Of a DNA stretch of 64,000 nucleotides, positions 28,423 through 35,656 are shown one piece after another. Under the pieces are notes generated by a model. It worked only from the letters and a program-made list of their open reading frames with translations, was not told where the DNA came from and searched no databases. The DNA is from Wocania_A sp965224845. Lineage in GTDB: Bacteria > Bacteroidota > Bacteroidia > Flavobacteriales > Flavobacteriaceae. The translations under genes and the position numbers were made by a program. Within the stretch, counting starts at the first letter, position 1, and each line of letters opens with the position of its first letter. The DNA is taken from the NCBI GenBank assembly GCA_965224845.1, contig CBDDAJ010000026.1:186001-250000 (forward strand), written 5' to 3'.

Positions 28423-30102
28423 TTATTTATTCCACTCTTTTATTATCTCAATTAATTCCAATAATCTTGACTTTAAATCCATAACATTTAGAGATTCTTT
28501 ATCTATAAATTCAGCAATTTCTGCAGAATAAATTGTTTTATTAAGATTGTATTTAAGTTTTATTTTGTTGTCCGCATTAAGGATGTTTTCCTCCAATTTG
28601 GTGTTTTTATCGTTCAGTATCTCAATATTGATTTTATGATTTTCTTTTAACCATATTCTCAATATTTTATCTGATAAATAATTCTCAATTTCCCTCCCTT
28701 TAGTTATCCAACATCTATTTTCTCCTATTTCTTTCTGAATTCTAACTTTTGTTTCGTTAAGCTTAGGTTTAATCGTTTTGCCATCTCTATCTATAACTAC
28801 ATAAGCGTTTCGATTAATTTTTAATAATGGAATTACTTCCTTTTTTAACCACTCGAAATCAAATGATAAATTGGATAATAGTCTACCTCCATAAAACATT
28901 ATAGTGTAGTGTAAACCTTCCTTTAAATCTGGTGATAAAATCTCAATCCATTTATTTATAAAATTTCTGTCGCTAGGTCCTTCTACCCATATTATACCAT
29001 TACTTTGAAGAATATCACTTGCTTTCAAGCCTAAATCATTCAGTATTTGTTTGGTACCATTATATGATAAAACGGTTTTTGACGTTGATTTATCTCCATC
29101 ATTTGATACGTGAATTAATTGCGAGTTCGAATCAGTTCCAAAAGAGTCTATTACAACATTTGAATGAGTCGTAAGGAAAAAATATGCCGAATGTTTTTTA
29201 GAATACCTCTTTATGTAATTATATAATCGTCTTTGTAATGATGGATGCAAGTTGTTTTCAAGTTCCTCAAAAGCAAATACATAAGAACTTGGATTTTTAT
29301 TTTCAATTCTTGGCCTGACAATTAAATTAAGTAGAACAAGTAGAACTGTTTTAATGCCACTACCCATTTTTGATAAAGAAATTCTTTTTTGATTAGCGTC
29401 CTCGAAAAAGAGTTCCCATTTATCTTGTTCATCTAATTGAACTAAGATTCTTGAAAAATAAATATCAGGATTTATAATAGTATTCAGTTCCTTAAGTAGT
29501 TTACTTTCTATTAAGGTGCTATCCTTGTCTGTCTTATTTAATATTTGCTGAATTGCATTGGTTGAACCAATTCCATTAGACAAAAAGTTTAATTCTGAAC
29601 TTGACGGTTCAGGGGTAATATCTCTTTCGGCTGATATATTACAAAACAACTTACCAGCAAATGGAAATTCAATAGTTGTAGCTAATGAATTAATCATTTG
29701 TTGAGCGTGATTGACATATTCGGCGTCTATACTTTGAAAGGTTCTTTGTTTTTTATCTGTGAAACGGTAAGTATAATTTTTTCCAATAAATTGCTTTCCA
29801 TACTCGAAAAAATTTCTCGCAGGTATTCCGCCTCCACTTGTTCCTGATGGAAAAACACGTGAAATGTTTGATTCTGTTAAAGTATGGTCAATTATTACTT
29901 CAGGGGCTTTAGAATCTCGTCCAACTTTTTTAAAATTTTCATTACCGTCAATTAAAAATTGAATTAAGTCTATTAAACTACTTTTCCCAGAATTGTTCTT
30001 TCCAATGATTAAATTAATCGGAAGTATTTTGTCAAATCCACCACCTTCTTCTGAATCAAAACATTTGTAATTTCTTACAATTATTTTATTGTTAATTATC
30101 AT
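28423..30102 (-). CDS. OLD-type ATPase with TOPRIM domain (cassette 1)
   Basis: A 559-residue protein. The Walker A is GKNNSGKSS (34-42), an ABC-type signature is LSKMGSGIKT, Walker B is VFAFEELENNLHP and the H-loop is FFLTTHSN, so the N-terminal 340 residues form an AAA/ABC-like ATPase with inserted coiled region. The C-terminal part has TOPRIM features: WVEGPSDRNF (metal Glu) and YVVIDRDGK (DxD). This is the layout of OLD-family nucleases, which include phage-exclusion proteins and GajA. No UvrD-like partner (GajB) is present. It is the cassette next to the recombinase, flanked by perfectly matched core sites. Confidence 0.85.
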   Translation of the reverse strand: MIINNKIIVRNYKCFDSEEGGGFDKILPINLIIGKNNSGKSSLIDLIQFLIDGNENFKKVGRDSKAPEVIIDHTLTESNISRVFPSGTSGGGIPARNFFEYGKQFIGKNYTYRFTDKKQRTFQSIDAEYVNHAQQMINSLATTIEFPFAGKLFCNISAERDITPEPSSSELNFLSNGIGSTNAIQQILNKTDKDSTLIESKLLKELNTIINPDIYFSRILVQLDEQDKWELFFEDANQKRISLSKMGSGIKTVLLVLLNLIVRPRIENKNPSSYVFAFEELENNLHPSLQRRLYNYIKRYSKKHSAYFFLTTHSNVVIDSFGTDSNSQLIHVSNDGDKSTSKTVLSYNGTKQILNDLGLKASDILQSNGIIWVEGPSDRNFINKWIEILSPDLKEGLHYTIMFYGGRLLSNLSFDFEWLKKEVIPLLKINRNAYVVIDRDGKTIKPKLNETKVRIQKEIGENRCWITKGREIENYLSDKILRIWLKENHKINIEILNDKNTKLEENILNADNKIKLKYNLNKTIYSAEIAEFIDKESLNVMDLKSRLLELIEIIKEWNK

Positions 30103-30134
30103 TTAGTTTTTCAATTCTTTAAGTTCGTCGATAT

Positions 30135-30144
30135 TACACCCAAC
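30135..30144 (-). repeat. attI/first-cassette junction core
   Basis: TACACCCAAC; in gene orientation the cassette starts at GTTGGGTGTA, 33 bp before the OLD-type start codon. It lies about 64 bp downstream of the recombinase stop, where an attI site would be. Confidence 0.6.
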
Positions 30145-30149
30145 AATAG

Positions 30150-30173
30150 AATAAACACACAAGTGTGTTTATT
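30150..30173 (-). repeat. 11-bp perfect inverted repeat between recombinase and first cassette
   Basis: AATAAACACAC and GTGTGTTTATT are separated by 2 bases. It may be the recombinase terminator or a structural part of the attI-like site. A run of A/T follows on both sides, so a terminator reading is possible in either direction. Confidence 0.6.
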
Positions 30174-30207
30174 TTTACTATATATATACTCAAATATACA
30201 ATAATAC

Positions 30208-30966
30208 TTACAAGTCTAAAGGGTTTTTGATGAAATCAAAACTGTTTTTTGCGACATGGGTATAAGTTTCTGTTGTCTTCGTAGAATTGTGGCCTAATAA
30301 TAGTTGAATGTACCTAATATCTATACCTGATTCTAATAAATGAGTAGCAAAACTATGTCTTAACATATGGGATGATACACGAATTTTTATACCTGCTTTA
30401 ATTGCTGCATTGGAAACTATTTTACTTACACTATTAGCACTGTATTGCTCTTTAAACTGTCCTTCAAATAGATACGCTTTAGGCCTGTGTTGTTTGTAAT
30501 ATATTCTAAGATCTTTTAAAACAGATTCAGAAAGTAATGTATATCTGTCTTTGTTGCCCTTAGCATTTTTAACTCTAATAAGCATGCTTTTACTATCGAT
30601 ATCTGTAAGCTTTAGATTAAGTAATTCAGACCTTTGTAAACCTGCAGAATATAATAAGCTAACTATACATTTATGTTTTAAGTTATTAGTGTGGTTTATG
30701 ATAGAAATAATGTCTTCTTTTGATAACACTACAGGCAGTGTTTTTGACTTTCCAGGTCTTTCAATAGAATAAAACCTATTAGGCATTCCTAATACTGTTT
30801 CATAGTAAAACTTAATACTGTTAATAGATTGATTGATGTAAGAATTAGAACGTTTGTTCTGTGTTAGTTTTTGAAGATATGGTTTAATATCATTTTCATT
30901 TAAACCATCAATAATTTTATCAGAGTAAAAAGAATGCCCATTTTTAGAAAGCCTTATCACCATCAA
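30208..30966 (-). CDS. Tyrosine recombinase, Xer/IntI-like, likely integrase of the cassette array
   Basis: A 252-residue site-specific recombinase. Catalytic residues are R112 (GLQRSE), K136, H200 and R203 (HMLRHSFATH), H226 (LLGHNS) and Y235 (TYTHV). The C-terminus KNPLDL recalls the SPLD end of IntI. The R-to-H spacing is 88 residues, as in XerC/XerD (92-96), not the 131 of IntI1, so the IntI-specific insertion is missing. The catalytic residues sit about 36 positions earlier than in XerC, so the core-binding domain is shortened; a TAG lies six codons upstream. The start is TTG (30966) or ATG (30963). It lies at the 5' end of the array in the same orientation. Confidence 0.85.
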   Translation of the reverse strand: MMVIRLSKNGHSFYSDKIIDGLNENDIKPYLQKLTQNKRSNSYINQSINSIKFYYETVLGMPNRFYSIERPGKSKTLPVVLSKEDIISIINHTNNLKHKCIVSLLYSAGLQRSELLNLKLTDIDSKSMLIRVKNAKGNKDRYTLLSESVLKDLRIYYKQHRPKAYLFEGQFKEQYSANSVSKIVSNAAIKAGIKIRVSSHMLRHSFATHLLESGIDIRYIQLLLGHNSTKTTETYTHVAKNSFDFIKNPLDL

Positions 30967-30994
30967 CTTATGGTAATACTATAGTGTATTTGTA

Positions 30995-31034
30995 ATTAAA
31001 AAACCCTTGAAAATCATTTGATAATCAAGGGTTT
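30995..31034 (-). terminator. Terminator downstream of tRNA-Phe
   Basis: AAACCCTTGA (31001-31010) pairs with TCAAGGGTTT (31025-31034). On the minus strand the hairpin is followed by a T run, so it ends tRNA-Phe transcription just before the recombinase gene. Confidence 0.85.
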
Positions 31035-31048
31035 GTAAAGTTTGAAAG

Positions 31049-31121
31049 TGGTACCTCCAGGAATCGAACCAGGGACACAAGGATTTTCAGTCCTTTGCTC
31101 TACCAACTGAGCTAAGGTACC
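31049..31121 (-). tRNA. tRNA-Phe (GAA)
   Basis: A 73-nt cloverleaf on the minus strand. Acceptor arms GGTACCT and AGGTACC pair; the anticodon stem-loop AAGGA CTGAAAA TCCTT gives GAA; the T-loop is GGTTCGATTCC. CCA is not encoded. It stands next to the recombinase, a common place for mobile islands, but I saw no second copy of its 3' end in the window. Confidence 0.96.
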
Positions 31122-31295
31122 TCGCCAAAGCGGTTGCAAATATATATTCATTTTTGTTATTCGCCAAAATAAAAATACAAAAAAATTATAGTTTGTCAGT
31201 ATTTAATTGAAGCTGGTTTGTTTAAATACTAATATTATAAAATAATTAAGAATTTTATTGTGGTTGGTTTTGTAAATTTAGCCTTTTAAAGAAAT

Positions 31296-32027
31296 ATGAA
31301 TTTAATTATAGATGTAGGAAATACTTATGTAAAACTTGCTGTTTTTAAGGCAGGTAGAATTAAAAGGAAGGATGTTATTACATTAAAGGACCTTATAGAA
31401 CATGTGGCCTTTTTAGATAAAACATATAAATCTATTACAAAAGTAATTATAGCTTCGGTAGGTAAATTAAAAAAAAAGGATGTTAATTATATAGTTAAAC
31501 ACTATAAAAATGTACTATGGTTAGATTCAGATACTAAACTCCCCTTTAAAAATTTATATAGCACTCCAAAAACTTTAGGGATAGATAGAATAGCTCTGGT
31601 TAGTGCTTCAGTTAACCAGTTTCCTAAAAAGAATGCCTTGATTATTGATGCAGGCACTTGTATTACTTATGATTTTATTACAGATAACAATATGTATTTG
31701 GGAGGAGCAATAGCTCCAGGGATTCGTATGCGTTATAAATCATTAAATAATTTAACGGCTAATTTACCGTTATTAGAAACAGAAATCCCCAATTCTATAA
31801 CAGGAAACTCAACAAATGCTTCAATACATTCTGGAGTTGTAAATGGCGTTTTAAAAGAAATTGAAGGGGTAATTAAACAATATGAGGAAAAATATTCAGA
31901 TTTAACAGTTATTTTAACAGGTGGCGATGCTAATTTCTTGTCAAAACAATTAAAAAGTAGCATATTTGCCAACTCTAATTTTCTATTAGAGGGACTAAAC
32001 TATATTTTACAATTTAATTCAAACTAA
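31296..32027 (+). CDS. coaX: Type III pantothenate kinase
   Basis: A 243-residue enzyme that phosphorylates pantothenate, the first step of coenzyme A synthesis, in the cytosol. It belongs to the ASKHA fold: the N-terminal IIDVGNTYVKLAVF is the phosphate loop, IDAGTCITYDF the second conserved motif, GGAIAPGIRMRYKSL the third, and ILTGGDA the fourth. The length is normal. It starts the run coaX, OMP, TPR protein, lptC; its stop overlaps the next start by one base (TAATGA). Confidence 0.95.
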   Translation: MNLIIDVGNTYVKLAVFKAGRIKRKDVITLKDLIEHVAFLDKTYKSITKVIIASVGKLKKKDVNYIVKHYKNVLWLDSDTKLPFKNLYSTPKTLGIDRIALVSASVNQFPKKNALIIDAGTCITYDFITDNNMYLGGAIAPGIRMRYKSLNNLTANLPLLETEIPNSITGNSTNASIHSGVVNGVLKEIEGVIKQYEEKYSDLTVILTGGDANFLSKQLKSSIFANSNFLLEGLNYILQFNSN

Positions 32028-33340
32028 TGATAAAAAAACTTGTAATAGTTTTTATTGCTTTTATTGCAATTCAGAGTTACGCACAACAGGGAACGGCTTC
32101 ACCTTATTCATTTTATGGCATAGGAAGCCTTAAGTTTAAGGGAACAGTTGAGAATAGAAGTATGGGAGGATTAAGCATTTATACAGATAGTATTCATGCA
32201 AATTTACGAAATCCAGCTTCTTATGCTGGCGAGAATTTAACGTATTTTAATAACGAAACAAGACCCGTTAAATTTACTGTTGGAGGAAGTTATTCCAGTA
32301 TAAATTTAAAGAGCAGTACAAGTAGTGATAATGCCTCATCAACGACCTTTGATTATTTAGCATTGTCTGTTCCTATGGGTAAGTTTGGTTTAGGTTTTGG
32401 TTTAATGCCTTATACATCTGTTGGGTATAAGCTGGAATCGCTTAACGGATCTGGAGACCCATTAAATAGGTTTAGAGGTGAAGGTGGTGTTAATAAAGCT
32501 TATATGGGTATTGGTTATATGCTTGCAAAAGGGCTGAGTGTAGGAGTAGATGCGCATTATAATTTTGGAAACATTCAGAATGCTACCATTGAGTTTATTT
32601 ATGACAGCGAAGGCGTGCTCGCACAATATCAAGCGCGTGAAGCAAATAGATCAGATTTAAGTGGATTAAACTTTAATATTGGATTATCGTATAAAAAGAT
32701 GTTAAGCGAAAAATTAGAGTTTGTTTCTGGTATTACATTCACACCAGAAAGTAGTTTAACCTCTAAAAACGAACGCTCATTTTCCACAATAACAATTAAT
32801 CCTTCTACAGGGCAAGAATTTGTATTAAGTACTATTGAATTAGATTTGGAAGCTAGTGGTTTAAAAGAAACAGATTTAGTTTTACCATCTAAATTTTCAT
32901 TTGGTGCAGGTATTGGCCAACCCAGAAAATGGTTTGTTGGTGCAGAATATACAACTCAAAAAACAAGCAACTTTTCTAATGCCTTATATAGCAGTAGTGC
33001 TACTAAATTTGAAGATGCCTCAACCATTTCTGTTGGAGGCTTTTTTATTCCTAATTATAATACACTTAATGGCTATTTTAAGCGTGTGGTGTATAGGGCT
33101 GGGATACGTTCAGAAAAAACGGGCTTAAACATTAATAACGAATCAATAAAAGAGTTTGGCATATCTTTTGGAGTAGGATTACCAGTTGGAGATGTTAGAA
33201 TGTTTTCTAATGCCAATTTTGGTCTCGAAATAGGTAAGCGTGGTACCAAAAACAGCAACTTAATTCAAGAGAATTTTGTTAATTTCCAATTAAGCTTATC
33301 TTTGAACGACAGATGGTTCAATAAAAGGAAGTATGACTAA
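32027..33340 (+). CDS. Outer-membrane beta-barrel protein
   Basis: A 437-residue protein with a signal peptide (1-19, ending QSYA-QQ). It has many short amphipathic strands and glycine-rich turns through to the end. The start GTASPYSFYGIGSLKFKGTV resembles OMP families found next to lptC in flavobacteria and is loosely OmpP1/FadL-like. Function unknown; the setting beside lptC suggests outer-membrane or LPS biogenesis. It overlaps coaX by one base. Confidence 0.75.
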   Translation: MIKKLVIVFIAFIAIQSYAQQGTASPYSFYGIGSLKFKGTVENRSMGGLSIYTDSIHANLRNPASYAGENLTYFNNETRPVKFTVGGSYSSINLKSSTSSDNASSTTFDYLALSVPMGKFGLGFGLMPYTSVGYKLESLNGSGDPLNRFRGEGGVNKAYMGIGYMLAKGLSVGVDAHYNFGNIQNATIEFIYDSEGVLAQYQAREANRSDLSGLNFNIGLSYKKMLSEKLEFVSGITFTPESSLTSKNERSFSTITINPSTGQEFVLSTIELDLEASGLKETDLVLPSKFSFGAGIGQPRKWFVGAEYTTQKTSNFSNALYSSSATKFEDASTISVGGFFIPNYNTLNGYFKRVVYRAGIRSEKTGLNINNESIKEFGISFGVGLPVGDVRMFSNANFGLEIGKRGTKNSNLIQENFVNFQLSLSLNDRWFNKRKYD

Positions 33341-33358
33341 CAACATAAAATTATTATC

Positions 33359-34742
33359 ATGAAGGCGAAAATTACATTATTATTTACATTTTTATTTATA
33401 GGATTAAACCTATGTAAACTCTCAAAGTAATGAAGAAGATATGGCGACTTTGTCGATTATGACAGAGTATGCTAAAGCAAAAAATTACGAGTCAGCTTAT
33501 AAGCCATTTATGGAGCTAAGACAAAGAAACCCAAAGTTTAACAGGGCTATTTATGTTTATGGAGAGAAAATTTTAAATCATAAAATTGAAAAATCTACAG
33601 GCACAGATAAAGTAGGCTTTGTAAACGATCTTTTAAAATTATGGGATGAAAGAGGAACTTATTTTGCAAGTAAAACCCCAAAAGGAGAATATGCTGCTAA
33701 AGCTTGTCAGTTAATGTATGACCATAAAGACATACTAAGTAAATCAGAACAGGAGCTTTATGAATGTTTTGATGCGGCTTATAAGTTAGATAAAGCAACG
33801 TTTAAAAACCCTAAAAGCTTATACATTTATTTTAAGTTAATGGTTGCATTATACGATGCTGGTAAAAAGCCGGCTAAAGATTTGTTTAACAAATATGATG
33901 ATGTTGCCGAAAAAATTGAAGATGAAGTAAAAATAGCCTCAGGAAAGCTTAATAAATTAATAGCAAAAGAAGACGCAGAAACAGCCTTAACAAGCAAAGA
34001 GAAAAAGTATAAGAAATACTATTCTCAAGTGTTAACGGCATACGATAAAGTATCTGGAAGTATAGACTCAGAATTGGGAGAAAGAGCAAATTGCGAAAAC
34101 TTAATTCCGCTTTATACTAAAGATTTTGAAGCAAGTAAAACCGATGCGGTTTGGTTAAAGCGTGCGGTTAGTAGAATGTTCTACAAAGAATGTACAGACG
34201 ATCCTTTATATGAGAAGTTAGTAAAGGCTTATGATGAATTGTCTCCATCTGCCGATACAAAAGTTTTTGTTGCCGGTATTTTAATGAAAAAAGGAAAAAC
34301 ATCCGAAGCAGAAGGTTACTTTAATGAAGCTTATGATTTAGAAGAAGATACTTTCAAAAAATCTAAATTAGCGTATAGAATAGGCTCAATCCTTAAAAAG
34401 AAAGGAAGATATGGTAAAGCAAGAGGGTTTTTTAGAAATGCTTTAAAACTTAACCCTTCTAATGGCCGTCCGCATTTAGCAATAGCTTCGATGTATGCAG
34501 CAAGCGCAAACAGTTGTGGCGATACAACCTTTAATAAAAGAGCCGTATATTGGTTAGCCGCTGAAGAAGCTAGAAAAGCAGCTCGCGTAGATCCAACATT
34601 AAGAAAGGCAGCAGCTCAATCGGCTAAAAGTTATTCGGCAAAAGCACCTTCTAAGTCTGATATATTTAGTGCCGCTAATTCTGGACAAACCATAAGAATT
34701 GGTTGTTGGATTGGAGCCTCTGTTACAGTGCCTAAGGTTTAA
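33359..34742 (+). CDS. Periplasmic TPR-repeat protein with an apparent frameshift after the signal peptide
   Basis: The intact frame is 33441-34742 (433 residues) and contains TPR-like helical repeats (AEGYFNEAYDLEEDTFKKSK, GRYGKARGFFRNALKLNPSN). A perfect signal peptide, MKAKITLLFTFLFIGLN, starts at 33359 but is one frame off and stops at 33430; the main frame opens at 33408. Joining them by removing one base between 33408 and 33427 gives a normal export signal running into YVNSQSNEED. As written, the gene could only start at 33441 and would be cytosolic. It is either a real mutation or a base-call error. The stop is directly followed by lptC. Confidence 0.75.
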
Positions 34743-35297
34743 ATGAAAAAAACATATAAATACTATATATTAAACATAGTCACAGCAATCACTGTGACTA
34801 TGTTTTTTTCATGTAAAAACAATTTTAAACAGGTTCAGAAAATTGGTGTTTCTGAAAACGAACCTATTGGAGAAGCAGAGAATTTCAATCTTAAACATAC
34901 AGATTCAGGTAAACTAAAAGCGATACTTATTAGTGCTAAAATGCTAGATTATGCAAACAGAGATTTTTCGTTTTATGAATTTCCAAATGGTATTACACTT
35001 GATGTATTTGATGATGAAAATAAAAAGAGTGTTATTGTATCAGACTATGCCATAATTTATAACAAAACAAATCTTATAGATTTACAAGGACATGTAAAAA
35101 TTACAACAAATTCAAACGATACTTTGTACGCAGAACAATTGTTTTACGATCAAAAAAAGGAGTGGTTGTTTACCAATAAGCCTGTTAAGTTTAGGCAAGG
35201 TCAAGATATTATACATGGTAATGGTTTCGATTCTGATTCTAAATTTACCAATGCCGAAGTCCTTGAAGTAACCGGTTATATTACCGTTGATGAATAA
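34743..35297 (+). CDS. lptC: LPS export protein LptC
   Basis: A 184-residue envelope protein. The N-terminus has a lipoprotein-like signal (TVTMFFSC, Cys near 24), then a beta-jellyroll domain: SFYEFPNGITLDVFDDENKK and the OstA-like strand pattern LQGHVKITTNSNDTLYAEQLFYD. LptC takes lipopolysaccharide from LptBFG and passes it to LptA. Its ATG begins at the base after the TPR stop, and lies in the same run as coaX. Confidence 0.88.
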   Translation: MKKTYKYYILNIVTAITVTMFFSCKNNFKQVQKIGVSENEPIGEAENFNLKHTDSGKLKAILISAKMLDYANRDFSFYEFPNGITLDVFDDENKKSVIVSDYAIIYNKTNLIDLQGHVKITTNSNDTLYAEQLFYDQKKEWLFTNKPVKFRQGQDIIHGNGFDSDSKFTNAEVLEVTGYITVDE

Positions 35298-35427
35298 ATA
35301 GTACGATCGAGCTTTAATACCTTTATGCTATTAAAAAACGCGATGATTCTTGCTGTTAAAATAATAGGAGTCGTTGTAAGTCCTGTGAAAATGAAAATCT
35401 AATCAAGAATTAAAAGAATTCTTTGTT

Positions 35428-35435
35428 TACCTTTG
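35428..35435 (+). promoter_or_regulatory. Candidate -7 element upstream of the small membrane gene
   Basis: TACCTTTG matches the Bacteroidetes TAnnTTTG element and lies 26 bp before the start at 35462. No good TTG is seen at the expected -33 spacing. Confidence 0.5.
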
Positions 35436-35461
35436 CGGTAATTTAATTTACAATTCAGAAA

Positions 35462-35656
35462 ATGAAATATTCTAAGATTTTCCAATATGCTTATATAGTA
35501 TTTGCGGTGTTATTTGTTTATGATGCTATTTCAAGATATATGAATACCGGTGAAATTTATTACCCTTCAATTTTATTAGGTGCACTAGCGGTTTTTATGT
35601 TTTTCTTTAGAAAAAAGTTTAGTAAAAAATTTGAAAATAGAAACCATTCAAAATAA
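35462..35656 (+). CDS. Small two-helix membrane protein of unknown function
   Basis: A 64-residue protein with two membrane segments (about 8-24 and 35-50) and a basic C-terminus (RKKFSKKFENRNHSK). It ends at the base before the start of the CBS-domain membrane protein, so the two are co-transcribed. The tight coupling supports it as a real gene. Confidence 0.7.
   Translation: MKYSKIFQYAYIVFAVLFVYDAISRYMNTGEIYYPSILLGALAVFMFFFRKKFSKKFENRNHSK

Noticed and set aside
28423..30102. Complete Gabija defence system
   Set aside because: The GajA-like layout is present but there is no adjacent GajB-type helicase; only a single OLD-type gene can be claimed.
9368..31121. Prophage or conjugative element
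   Set aside because: No structural, portal, terminase, relaxase or type IV secretion genes; only one recombinase and one IS.
30208..31121. tRNA-Phe as attachment site of an integrative island
   Set aside because: No direct repeat of the tRNA 3' end was found elsewhere in the window; position alone is not enough.
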